A stretch of DNA of 59,815 nt. It comes from a virus. This document shows positions 22,387 through 29,976 of the stretch, in pieces. The stretch's first letter is position 1. Every line of letters begins with the position of its first letter. The notes beneath the pieces were generated by a model. That model had not been told where the DNA came from, did no database searches, and saw only the letters and a program-made list of their open reading frames with translations. The position numbers and the translations under genes were made by a program. The DNA is taken from positions 1 through 59,815 of IMG/VR virus record IMGVR_UViG_3300026078_000032; one strand, 5' to 3'.

Positions 22387-23370
22387 CTACCCTTCTCCGG
22401 CCATCACGGCAGTCATATCCAGTGCTTCCTCGTCCTCCTCGGCATACGCCACGAGGTCCGAGACCAGATCCATCCGGGGCCTGGCCAGCTTGCCAAAGTC
22501 GAGTGTGGACAGCATGCGCGAGGGTAGGGGCTGGAATGCCTTCCGCTGGCTACCGACGGAATGGTCACCCCCCGCGTATGGGTTGGTCTCCGGGTCGATG
22601 CCGAGGAGCTCGGAGTGCATGCGCTTGCGGATGCGTCGGACCTGCCCGAACTTCATATCCCCGTAGAGCTTACCCTCGGCGTCCTCCTTCTGCATGGAGA
22701 GAAGCCACTTCTTGGTGATTCGGACGCCAGGCTTACTGCGATCATTCGGGTCCCAGTTCTCGATGAGCTCTCGGTGCTCGGGGTCCATGAGAGTCGCAGC
22801 CATCGACTTGAATCCGTGGTACTGGGCCATGTCGACGACCCACACGAAGGACATGTCCTCGACTTCGATACCGAGCCGCTCGCCGATGAGCTCTCCGATG
22901 TGCTGCGCCACGCGGATGTCAAGGGCGGCAATGTACCCGATGTACGAGGTGCGTGAGTGCAGGGTGATCTGAGGTGTGGGATTGCGGCGGAAGGTGACCG
23001 CGAGCATACACGATCCCCACTTCCGCCACTCGCGGCTCGCGTTCTGATGGACGGCGACCATGTTGGTCCGCAGCGTTGCCACACCACGAGAAGTGCGTCG
23101 GGGCATCCTGGCCTGGATGGCATTGAGAAAGTTTTCGAGGGCGACCGGGTCGATGTACTGGCGAATGAGCATGTTCCAGCGGAACTCGCCGAGCCACATG
23201 CTCTTGAGGTCCATGTCGAACTGGAAGCTCTTGGCGTGGCACATCACATTGTGGAGCTGAGTGTCCACTGACGTCGCGACGTCGAGCGTCTCAGCGTCAC
23301 CTGTGGCGAGCCGACGGAGCAGCCCCGAGTGCATCTGGTCGACGGTCCCAAAGCGATATGCGTGGAGCAT
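22387..23370 (-). CDS. Second thymidylate-synthase-family protein (paralogue)
   Basis: 327 residues. Middle part aligns with the thymidylate-synthase core: Cys121 (WGSCMLAVTF) as nucleophile, Arg140 (HSRTSY) 19 residues later, and Asp151 (AALDIRVAQH) exactly 11 after that Arg, again at the Asn position of true thymidylate synthase. VWVVDMAQYH matches the late His block. The N-terminal 110 and C-terminal 130 residues have no clear match. Could be a hydroxymethylase for a second base, a tailoring enzyme or a non-catalytic partner of the 21525-22295 protein. Confidence 0.65.
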   Translation of the reverse strand: MLHAYRFGTVDQMHSGLLRRLATGDAETLDVATSVDTQLHNVMCHAKSFQFDMDLKSMWLGEFRWNMLIRQYIDPVALENFLNAIQARMPRRTSRGVATLRTNMVAVHQNASREWRKWGSCMLAVTFRRNPTPQITLHSRTSYIGYIAALDIRVAQHIGELIGERLGIEVEDMSFVWVVDMAQYHGFKSMAATLMDPEHRELIENWDPNDRSKPGVRITKKWLLSMQKEDAEGKLYGDMKFGQVRRIRKRMHSELLGIDPETNPYAGGDHSVGSQRKAFQPLPSRMLSTLDFGKLARPRMDLVSDLVAYAEEDEEALDMTAVMAGEG

Positions 23371-23969
23371 CAGGCCTTCTCTCCCAGAACTCGAACGTAC
23401 TCGGCGTGGAGCCGTTCCTGGCGAAGCTCACAGTCGAGCGAGTGGTACACGGTACCACGGATGTTCACGTTCTGCCCAGGGTAGTCATCCAGTGCCCGGC
23501 CACACGGGCACTTGCCTTCGCTGGCGTTGTAGGACTCGCCGGGCTTCATGTGGCGGTTCCAGTTGACGTCGTTCTTCTCCATGAAGACCTGGAAGAACTC
23601 ATCCGAGGTGCAACCAGCGGCGAGAATGAGGTTCACCAGGAAGTGCGTGGCATCTACGCCTTCGCGGATGTAGGCGTCGCGGTTGAACTTGGTCTTGTCC
23701 GAGGACCAAGGCTTCCACGCCATCTCGGCGAGCATCTCGTGGAGCTCGTCCATGAGCGCGAGCATCTGGTCTTTGATGTATCGCGACCGCTCCTCGGGCT
23801 CGAAATCGGCCGGGTCCACACCCCCGTGGAGGTGGGCCTGGAGGGCCCGCTGACGGTGGAAGATCGTGGAGAGCCGATCGCGCGTGGTGAGCTTGAGTGT
23901 CGGTTCGAGAAGATCCGTGACATCCTCGCCACCGATCTGAACCTTACCATGTGAGCCAATCAGGGTCAT
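23370..23969 (-). CDS. All-alpha dUTPase/dCTPase (MazG-like)
   Basis: 199 residues; ATG 23969 after AGGAGATCTCA. ELHEMLAEMAW (E-x2-E) and EGVDATHFLVNLILAAG (D-x2-HF-x2-N) are the metal and substrate motifs of the all-alpha NTP pyrophosphatase family, to which dimeric dUTPases and T4 dCTPase gp56 belong. A Cys/His C-terminal piece (KCPCGRAL ... HSLDC) is an added zinc site. In this context it may remove dCTP (and dUTP) so that normal cytosine is not incorporated; the substrate cannot be told from sequence. Confidence 0.75.
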   Translation of the reverse strand: MTLIGSHGKVQIGGEDVTDLLEPTLKLTTRDRLSTIFHRQRALQAHLHGGVDPADFEPEERSRYIKDQMLALMDELHEMLAEMAWKPWSSDKTKFNRDAYIREGVDATHFLVNLILAAGCTSDEFFQVFMEKNDVNWNRHMKPGESYNASEGKCPCGRALDDYPGQNVNIRGTVYHSLDCELRQERLHAEYVRVLGEKA

Positions 23970-23978
23970 TGAGATCTC

Positions 23979-24200
23979 CTACTGGGCGTGTGCGTGGAAG
24001 TAGCCGGACCAGAAGTGGGCAAAGCACTTGTCCTCGTCGGACAAGTCGTTGCTCAGATAGATGGTGTGCTGGGCCTTGCGCACCTCATCGGCATTGGCTG
24101 GGTTGAACTTCACAATCTCCTGCTCAGTACCTTCTTCAAACAGTACTACCTCCTCGCCAATCTGTTGGATGAGGAACCTCTCACTCGGGAGCCGAGCCAT
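23979..24200 (-). CDS. Hypothetical protein
   Basis: 73 residues starting MARLPSERFLIQQIGEEVVLFEEGTE; strands then helix, ends with Trp, His, Tyr. Sits between the dUTPase-like and kinase genes with overlap to the latter. No family recognised. Confidence 0.6.
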   Translation of the reverse strand: MARLPSERFLIQQIGEEVVLFEEGTEQEIVKFNPANADEVRKAQHTIYLSNDLSDEDKCFAHFWSGYFHAHAQ

Positions 24201-24754
24201 CAGAACCTCCAGGACTTGATGTGAGAATCGATCATCGAGACGGTAGAGAGAATGGACTGGGGATTACTACGGATGAACGTCGTGGCCTTGCCTGTCCAAG
24301 ACAAACTCAAGGTACGATAAGCCATCCAGATCGCGTGGGCGTTGTCGACTACCCCGTCCATCTGGCCTTTCGGGTCGCTGGTAACGGCGTCCTTAACCGC
24401 GTCCCACCCCGGGTCGACAAACACCACGAGAGCCTGATGGCGAATGGTGTTGAGTCGAGAGCGGTACCAACTGGAGAGGAATGCCTGACTGAGAGAGCCC
24501 CTAATGAGAGTACCATAGATCGGCTCGGAGATCAGCGGGTAACGGTCATAGATGCGAGGACCATAGCCTTCCTTAGCCCAGTCCCCAATCTCATTGTCCA
24601 CCCACCTGGTGAGACCATCAAGACCGTGGTGGCTCACCCCGCCGATGCTAGTGGAAGCCCTCGGGCCGAGCTGCAGGTTTCGGAAGAACCTGGTTCGGAG
24701 AAGCTTGATCAGATAGGACTTGCCAGCCCCGTCGCATCCCTCAACGAGAATCAT
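24200..24754 (-). CDS. dNMP kinase (thymidylate-kinase-like)
   Basis: 184 residues. P-loop EGCDGAGKS at 5-13 and a DRYP segment (IYDRYPLISEP, near 70) are those of thymidylate kinase-like enzymes. Would phosphorylate deoxynucleoside monophosphates, including a modified one, toward triphosphates. Start overlaps the upstream TGA (ATGA). Confidence 0.75.
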   Translation of the reverse strand: MILVEGCDGAGKSYLIKLLRTRFFRNLQLGPRASTSIGGVSHHGLDGLTRWVDNEIGDWAKEGYGPRIYDRYPLISEPIYGTLIRGSLSQAFLSSWYRSRLNTIRHQALVVFVDPGWDAVKDAVTSDPKGQMDGVVDNAHAIWMAYRTLSLSWTGKATTFIRSNPQSILSTVSMIDSHIKSWRF

Positions 24755-25233
24755 ACCTTGACCTCCGTATCGAGAGGGGGGACGCAGATGGAGGCTGCTA
24801 CCACCCCGTAGCTATTACTCAGAAAATTGGCCGTACCTCGCCACACCCAGAAACGGGGCTTGGTAACTGGGGCTACACCCTTCTCATGGGCAGTATCCCA
24901 GATCCGCTGAGCGATGAGCGTCCGCCAGAGAGGGGCAAGCTCCTCCTCGAGAATGAGCTCCGCTGGGACATCACCCATCACGGAGATCATCGACACATTC
25001 TCGAAGGTATCTCGAGGATCCTTCCCAACGCTCCCCCAAGGCGCACCCGCGGCGAGCTCCCGGAAAAATGGAAAGAATCGGGCTCGCTCGTTCTCGAACC
25101 AGTTGGTGAGATCAGGCGGTGTGGGGGCGGGGAACCAGAACCGAGACTTAGGAACATAACGTTCACTGTCCCAGTAGACAGGCAAGTGAGTCTCGGGAGG
25201 GGGCTGGTCAGACGTTGTCATAGTCGATATCAT
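24751..25233 (-). CDS. Hypothetical protein in the nucleotide block
   Basis: 160 residues from ATG 25233, or 156 from ATG 25221; no ribosome site seen, so a leaderless start is possible (TTGACA lies upstream at the helicase stop). Acidic and helical, contains ILEEELAPLWRTLIAQRIW. No family recognised. Its position between a dNMP kinase and a helicase suggests a role in the same DNA metabolism. Confidence 0.55.
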   Translation of the reverse strand: MISTMTTSDQPPPETHLPVYWDSERYVPKSRFWFPAPTPPDLTNWFENERARFFPFFRELAAGAPWGSVGKDPRDTFENVSMISVMGDVPAELILEEELAPLWRTLIAQRIWDTAHEKGVAPVTKPRFWVWRGTANFLSNSYGVVAASICVPPLDTEVKV

Positions 25234-25254
25234 CACATACAGAATCGGGGACTG

Positions 25255-26808
25255 TCAAAGCTCGTCTGGATGATCCACAATCCAACGTCCGACTTGTCCA
25301 TCTCCCTGTAGTGCCCGAAGGTGTGCGATATCGACTGTGCCACGGGCCAGGATGTGGACCATGTCCACTGTACGGTTCAAAGCCACGCGGTCCGAGCATT
25401 GTTTGTAGTTAGTCCAACTCAGATCGAGGGTATACCACACGAAGCGGGCGGCCGATGATAGATCAATCCCAACCCCTCCCGCCTTGGGCTGGATAACGAA
25501 GATGGCAGGCCCGGACTCCTCTCGGAATTGCTTGAGCTCCGCGTGCATCTGCTCAGCTGGGATGGTCCCGTCCAGTCGATACGCGGAAGCCTGGGGCCAT
25601 CGCTCATCCACCATTTTCAGGATCGAGACAATATCCGCTCGGAATCGAGCTGCAACCACTACTTTCTCATCGTGCCCGAACCACTCATCCAGCAATTCCC
25701 CGAGGGCGTCCAACTTCTCTCGACCCACCCGGACCAAGCGGTCTCGACCAGTCGGGCTATTCTCAGCGTCGATCTTCGCCACACCAGCGGCAATCTGGCT
25801 AAGCCGAAGGCTCTTCACGGCTGCAGTGGAGGCCACGATCTGCCCGGACTTAATCCCAGCAATCATCTCCTCCTTGAGCGTGTCGTATACTTTACGTGTT
25901 CGCGGAGCAAGCGTCACGAGGACATCGCGTGGTGTGGGGTCAGGCATATCGAAACACTCGTGACGGGTAATTGAGAAGGAATCCCTCTTGATCCGACGCT
26001 TAATATCCTCCAACCCTGGCTCACGGTATCGGACGATCTTTCTTATGGGCCCGATATTCCTCCAGAGCCCATAGTGGTTCCGAAAATCTTCATCGGTCCT
26101 TAGGTCCTTAAAGCGGTTAGGGTTGAGGAATAGCCACTGCATTCTCAGATCCGCGATCCGCTCTGCCCCTGTGACCGGGGTCCCAGTCATGATCATTCGC
26201 CTGGCAAACAGAGGCCCCAGGGAAACCAACATCCGAGCTGCTTGAGCAGTTGGATTCTTGATAAGATGGCTTTCGTCCAAGATCATCCCAACTGGGGATT
26301 CTGGGGCTACCACACCAGCCGGTGCAATTGTCCTGCGACGTCCTCGGCGCGCCCGCGGCTTCTTTGCTGGTACCTTAACCCCCATCCAAGCCAGCAAAGC
26401 CTTTACTGTTTTCTCGGAAGAAGCACCCACGAAAGCCTCGTAGTTAACCACAACTATCGAGAGATCCCGGACACTAGCCGGAGCCCTGGGTGGACCTTCC
26501 CTACGCTTCTCAGCATCCCAAAGCTGGACTTGGATATTCAGGCGACGCTTAGTCCCGTCCTCATCCACTCTCCATCCACGATGGACTCGAATCTCCTCCC
26601 TCCACACCCCCATGACTCGTTTGGGTGAGACAACCACCCAGCGCTTGACTCCGTGTTGGAGGGCCTCCACGCACATCCAGTCCACGGCCACTTTCGTCTT
26701 GCCTGTTCTCGGCTCCATTAGGAGCGCACCACCGAAACCGCCGCGTCGCATCTTCGCGAGCGCGGCGGCCTGGTGGCGGTACGGTTTCGTAGCGAACTCG
26801 TACCGCAT
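25255..26808 (-). CDS. SNF2-like superfamily 2 helicase
   Basis: 517 residues. Walker A EPRTGKT at 32-38, DESH box at 178-181, and the second RecA domain with VGIDLSSA and a QCSDRVAL segment (degenerate motif VI). Resembles compact phage SNF2/DEAH helicases. An ATP-driven DNA translocase, probably for replication or recombination. GGACTAGAGG precedes its ATG. Confidence 0.85.
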   Translation of the reverse strand: MRYEFATKPYRHQAAALAKMRRGGFGGALLMEPRTGKTKVAVDWMCVEALQHGVKRWVVVSPKRVMGVWREEIRVHRGWRVDEDGTKRRLNIQVQLWDAEKRREGPPRAPASVRDLSIVVVNYEAFVGASSEKTVKALLAWMGVKVPAKKPRARRGRRRTIAPAGVVAPESPVGMILDESHLIKNPTAQAARMLVSLGPLFARRMIMTGTPVTGAERIADLRMQWLFLNPNRFKDLRTDEDFRNHYGLWRNIGPIRKIVRYREPGLEDIKRRIKRDSFSITRHECFDMPDPTPRDVLVTLAPRTRKVYDTLKEEMIAGIKSGQIVASTAAVKSLRLSQIAAGVAKIDAENSPTGRDRLVRVGREKLDALGELLDEWFGHDEKVVVAARFRADIVSILKMVDERWPQASAYRLDGTIPAEQMHAELKQFREESGPAIFVIQPKAGGVGIDLSSAARFVWYTLDLSWTNYKQCSDRVALNRTVDMVHILARGTVDIAHLRALQGDGQVGRWIVDHPDEL

Positions 26809-26811
26809 CCT

Positions 26812-26979
26812 CTAGTCCTCCCGAAGGGCCTTCCTGGCCTCACGGATGCCCTGCTGAACGTCCTCAGGCAGCCTGTTGAGGTTGGTTCCTGAGGAATCCG
26901 CGAGACGGACGATCTGCTGGTTGGTCGTGCGGATCTGAGATTGGAGTTCAAGCTCCTCCCGGGATGGTAGCCTATCCAT
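26812..26979 (-). CDS. Small helical protein
   Basis: 55 residues (MDRLPSREELELQSQIRTTN...), probably a coiled coil. ATG 26979 lies seven bases after GGAGG. Ends four bases before the helicase start. Function unknown. Confidence 0.6.
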   Translation of the reverse strand: MDRLPSREELELQSQIRTTNQQIVRLADSSGTNLNRLPEDVQQGIREARKALRED

Positions 26980-27151
26980 TACCATTCCTCCGATCCCGGG
27001 CAGCCCGAGAGCGGTGAACGGCGTCCTGGACCTGCTGGGGAAGAATGCTCAGATCAGCCCCGAAGGCTTCGGCGGTATCGGCAGTGTTGGCCACGTTGTC
27101 CTCATGGGCTTCACGGATCTGTTGATCCCGTTCCCCCTGGTTACTTTCCAT
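26972..27151 (-). CDS. Small acidic helical protein
   Basis: 59 residues (MESNQGERDQQIREAHEDNV...). GAAGGAG six bases before the ATG; overlaps the next start. No family recognised. Confidence 0.6.
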   Translation of the reverse strand: MESNQGERDQQIREAHEDNVANTADTAEAFGADLSILPQQVQDAVHRSRAARDRRNGNG

Positions 27152-27332
27152 CGGGATCTCCTTCCATCTGGCTATGGGGCTTTGGCAGACCGGCTTCCGC
27201 GGCGGATCGGGATCGTCGGAGCCCGGGCATACCATCCCCCCGGATATAGGGCTCCATGAGCCCGGCGTTTACGAGGGCTCCGACCTCCTCCCGAATCTGA
27301 CCCTCATTCGAGACCCCAGACCACCAGCCCAT
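27141..27332 (-). CDS. Small hypothetical protein
   Basis: 63 residues from ATG 27332 (GTG 27344 also possible). Contains IREEVGALVNAGLMEPYIR, possibly a small helical DNA-binding unit. No family recognised. Confidence 0.55.
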   Translation of the reverse strand: MGWWSGVSNEGQIREEVGALVNAGLMEPYIRGDGMPGLRRSRSAAEAGLPKPHSQMEGDPDGK

Positions 27333-27333
27333 C

Positions 27334-27570
27334 TCACGCCTCACCAGCCAAGTGCCCTGTCTGGCAGCACCGGCACCTGGTCATGTTGGTGACGGGCTTT
27401 CCCGTCCAGTGCTTGCAGTTGGCACAGATATCGAACTTGGCCCCGCCCTGGCTTTCGACTTGGACGACCACCTGCTCGGTCACTGTAGGCTGGCGCTTTA
27501 GTACTCTCGGCTCCTTGTCCCGTCCGTTGGTCTTCTTCTCCCAGTCGGTCTTGTCACTGAAAAACCCCAT
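27334..27570 (-). CDS. Small zinc-ribbon protein
   Basis: 78 residues. CANC (near 49) and CRCC (near 66) give a four-Cys ribbon after a basic, strand-rich N-terminus. Function unknown; same run of small genes. Confidence 0.65.
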   Translation of the reverse strand: MGFFSDKTDWEKKTNGRDKEPRVLKRQPTVTEQVVVQVESQGGAKFDICANCKHWTGKPVTNMTRCRCCQTGHLAGEA

Positions 27571-27609
27571 GGTCGGCTCCCTGTGGTTCAGATGATGGTC
27601 AGATGATGG

Positions 27610-27777
27610 TCAGTGGGTGGGCTTGCCGCGGCCTCGAAGAACGGTGTGGGCAGAGCTGGTTCCCTGGCTTCGGTCGTCGGTCAGGCGCGACTGGAGAGTA
27701 TCCGTGCTCTCCGTGGAGTCGAGCTCCACACACGAAGGGCAGCCGCACTCGAGGTCGTGGCCGTTGCTCTTTGCCAT
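27610..27777 (-). CDS. Small protein with CGCPSC motif
   Basis: 55 residues (MAKSNGHDLECGCPSCVELD...). ATG overlaps the upstream stop (TAATG). The Cys cluster may bind metal. Function unknown. Confidence 0.6.
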   Translation of the reverse strand: MAKSNGHDLECGCPSCVELDSTESTDTLQSRLTDDRSQGTSSAHTVLRGRGKPTH

Positions 27778-28040
27778 TAGGCCCTCGCCCAGGGATGATC
27801 GGGAGGAAGCGGAGGGAGTGATTCTCCCGAGGGATTCGCCGGGTCGGCCGCGATCATGAACGCCCGGATGGATTCCAGGGGCACCATCAGTGACCCAGTG
27901 TCAACCGCCCGTGTGGCGAAGAAGCAGGTAACTGCCTCGGTACCAAAAGCCATCACCTGAATGGTGGCATTTCGGACCTCGTACCAGTCCCCATCGGTGA
28001 GGAGTATCTTGTTGACATTGCCCCAGTTGACTTGCCTCAT
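27777..28040 (-). CDS. Hypothetical protein
   Basis: 87 residues starting MRQVNWGNVNKILLTDGDWYEV; strand-rich, ends in a Pro-rich tail. Three bases after the upstream stop. No family recognised. Confidence 0.65.
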   Translation of the reverse strand: MRQVNWGNVNKILLTDGDWYEVRNATIQVMAFGTEAVTCFFATRAVDTGSLMVPLESIRAFMIAADPANPSGESLPPLPPDHPWARA

Positions 28041-28043
28041 CGG

Positions 28044-28196
28044 TCAGACCTTCTTCGGCGTTTCGGGTCGCCAGAACTTGGCGTTATTCGCTGGCTCCCC
28101 CGTCCTCTTCAGGCGCGGATTCTTTGCGCGAAAGTCCGCTGCATCCCGCCGAGCTTCTCTGAGTGGATGGCTCGTCGTCTTGCCGAACTTGCCCAT
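28044..28196 (-). CDS. Small basic protein, first of the leftward block
   Basis: 50 residues (MGKFGKTTSHPLREARRDAA...). Very basic. AGGAG four bases before the ATG. Opens the long leftward transcript that runs to 14 kb. Function unknown. Confidence 0.6.
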   Translation of the reverse strand: MGKFGKTTSHPLREARRDAADFRAKNPRLKRTGEPANNAKFWRPETPKKV

Positions 28197-28454
28197 TGCG
28201 TCTCCTCCACACCCTCGGGATTCGTCGTTCGGGGGTGAGTCACACTATATCGCCCCTGTCGCGGGAAGGGCGAAGAGCTCAAATCGCCTGTAACGTGCCG
28301 AGATAGTTCACCGGTGTGATGACCCTCGAACGCTCGTTAGGCATGTCAGCGTTGCCGCTGGCATCCTCTATGGCGGTGAGATTCGTGTCATGACGCGACG
28401 TCGCGATACGACGTGCGTAGGTTGGGGCTGCAGCCAGCTGGTTGGATCCCTCCA

Positions 28455-28472
28455 TCACAGAAATTTCTGTGA
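28455..28472. promoter_or_regulatory. Perfect 18-bp palindrome, copy 1
   Basis: TCACAGAAATTTCTGTGA reads the same on both strands. The identical site is at 28544-28561 and a 16/18 match is at 1043-1060. Typical of a dimeric repressor or activator site. Confidence 0.75.
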
Positions 28473-28543
28473 ATTGGCTAGAACTTCGTTCATCACACGC
28501 GCTCACACACACATACGCGCGTAAGGCCACTTTCATAGCCGAA

Positions 28544-28561
28544 TCACAGAAATTTCTGTGA
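28544..28561. promoter_or_regulatory. Perfect 18-bp palindrome, copy 2
   Basis: Same sequence as 28455-28472; ends seven bases upstream of the -35 hexamer of the 28604 promoter, a position suited to an activator or to looping with copy 1. Confidence 0.75.
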
Positions 28562-28568
28562 CGCGACG

Positions 28569-28597
28569 TTGACGCTCTCCCAACCCAGTCATATGAT
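28569..28597 (+). promoter_or_regulatory. Leaderless promoter for 28604
   Basis: TTGACG at 28569-28574, 17 bp, TATGAT, six bases, ATG at 28604. Confidence 0.65.
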
Positions 28598-28603
28598 CCA
28601 AGC

Positions 28604-28906
28604 ATGACCGACGATGATTGGCGAACCAGGTACGAGGCTATCCGAGCCGCATTCCCTGACAAGAACCTCCCCTTGCACCTCAACCCGCCCAATGAGCAGA
28701 TCGGGTATCCTCATCTCTTCTCGGGGCACGAGTACTGGCACCTGCAGCCTACCTTCCTCGTAAAGTACAACCAGGAGAAGAACCGCAGCATCTACTACTA
28801 CCCGAGTGGGGATGCTATCGCAGTTCGAGAGCCCCCGATGCTGCCTCAACTCGTAACCGATGACAAGATCGACCGATGGGAGGAAGAGAATCGTGGCCAG
28901 GACTGA
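28604..28906 (+). CDS. Hypothetical protein
   Basis: 100 residues starting MTDDDWRTRYEAIRAAFPD, leaderless. Aromatic-rich middle (YPHLFSGHEYWHLQPTF) with a strand pair. No family recognised. Controlled by the palindromes just upstream. Confidence 0.65.
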   Translation: MTDDDWRTRYEAIRAAFPDKNLPLHLNPPNEQIGYPHLFSGHEYWHLQPTFLVKYNQEKNRSIYYYPSGDAIAVREPPMLPQLVTDDKIDRWEEENRGQD

Positions 28907-29330
28907 ACTCTGGCTCATCCGCATGCCTGCGGGAATGCCTGCTTCAGCGATGCAGAATGCCATCGACCTCGCCTACCTTAACGCCTCGGACGATGAGATA
29001 GGCCGGGACACCAATCGCCCCCAGATCTGTGGGGTGTGGAGAGAACCGTCCTCATTCTGCAAGTGCCCTCGCGGAGGCGATACGAGGAAGGGCGGATTTA
29101 CTCTCGGGCAGAAGTTCGGTTGGTGGGTGCATTCCGCATGTCGTAAGCCCACTGAGTACTGGAATCGAACCCTCGGCTCTGGTCTTTTTCACGTTCTTGG
29201 TCGAAACCAGCTACCAGATCCGCCTGAGGAGTTCAAATACGAACCCCGCCCCAGTAGGGAGATGTTGACCCATGTCGGAGTCCAGCTACGGATCGGGGAA
29301 GAACTTAGAGAGGGCGGCTATCGGCGATGA
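28893..29330 (+). CDS. Hypothetical protein with zinc-ribbon core
   Basis: 145 residues from GTG 28893 (GGAGGAAGAGAATC before it), overlapping the previous gene by 14 bases. CGVWREPSSFCKC and WVHSACRKP give a Cys/His set (about 45-85) typical of small phage ribbons. Function unknown. Confidence 0.65.
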   Translation: MARTELWLIRMPAGMPASAMQNAIDLAYLNASDDEIGRDTNRPQICGVWREPSSFCKCPRGGDTRKGGFTLGQKFGWWVHSACRKPTEYWNRTLGSGLFHVLGRNQLPDPPEEFKYEPRPSREMLTHVGVQLRIGEELREGGYRR

Positions 29331-29416
29331 ACCGAGGGGACTGGCTCCTATTGATAGGAGTGGTCCTGTGGATCCTGGCCATGCTGACTATCTCGATCCT
29401 ATCCATCCATCTCTGA
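29327..29416 (+). CDS. 29-residue membrane peptide
   Basis: MNRGDWLLLIGVVLWILAML... is one hydrophobic helix after a short charged start. ATG overlaps the preceding TGA (ATGA), and its 3' part overlaps the UDG-like gene in another frame. Similar in size to the peptide at 22292-22384. Confidence 0.45.
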   Translation: MNRGDWLLLIGVVLWILAMLTISILSIHL

Positions 29417-29976
29417 TCCCCACCCAGCGACCCCTCATCTTGGGCGCGTGTCCATCAGAGGAGCAGGAGACCAAACGGCCTTTCTCGGGGAAGTCAGGTC
29501 GACAGATCACTAACTTACTCCCCGAAGCATTCCACTTGGATTCGTTGGACCAGATTTTCGACCTGGCTTACCTAATCCCTCAGTACTCAACGGATCGATT
29601 CAATCGCCATAAGGCGAGGGTTGGTGTGGCAAACCTCATCCGGGCTGGCCAGATTCGCCCAGGTCGTTTGGTGGTTGCCATGGGCAGCAATGTGGTGAAA
29701 ACCACCTGTGCTTCAGGCCAACAACCCCACGGGCTCTTCCACGCCCGCCAAGTCCAAGCCCCGAGTCTACACCTGAAAGTCCAGGCCCGCGCTGGCGCCC
29801 GTAGCTGGGGCATGATGGCGGGCGAATTCTGGCTCGTTTCATTCCCCACACCCCCACAGCTTCGGTCTCAAGCTCGGCTGGTTCGAGAAGCCTTGGCTTG
29901 CTTGGTAGCTGGTGATTACCTTGCCCTCGAGCAGGGGACCGGGTGTACTCGTTGCCGATCAGAGCCTAGGTTGTAA
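29368..29976 (+). CDS. Uracil-DNA-glycosylase superfamily protein
   Basis: 202 residues from GTG 29368 (AGGAG seven bases upstream); an in-frame ATG at 29272 would add 32 poorly conserved residues. ILGACPSEEQ at 24-33 and RPFSGKSGRQI at 37-47 match the glycosylase pocket motif of UDG families 4-6 (G-x-x-P-x2-E...PF-x-G-x-x-G), and VVAMGSNV fits the later strand. The iron-sulphur cysteines of family 4 are not present. A second UDG-like protein beside the one fused to the polymerase; its target base is unknown. Converges on the tail gene with an 11-base overlap. Confidence 0.6.
   Translation: MDPGHADYLDPIHPSLIPTQRPLILGACPSEEQETKRPFSGKSGRQITNLLPEAFHLDSLDQIFDLAYLIPQYSTDRFNRHKARVGVANLIRAGQIRPGRLVVAMGSNVVKTTCASGQQPHGLFHARQVQAPSLHLKVQARAGARSWGMMAGEFWLVSFPTPPQLRSQARLVREALACLVAGDYLALEQGTGCTRCRSEPRL

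Larger units (their letters stand above)
28197..28603. promoter_or_regulatory. Divergent control region
   Basis: About 400 bases without a gene between the leftward replication block and the rightward genes at 28604. It holds two perfect 18-bp palindromes 89 bases apart and the promoter of 28604. CA-rich alternating stretches (CTCACACACACATACGCGCG) lie between the palindromes. Confidence 0.65.

Noticed and set aside
27590-27612. Short tandem AGATGATGGTC
   Set aside because: Only two copies spanning the end of one small gene; may be chance or slippage, with no sign of function.
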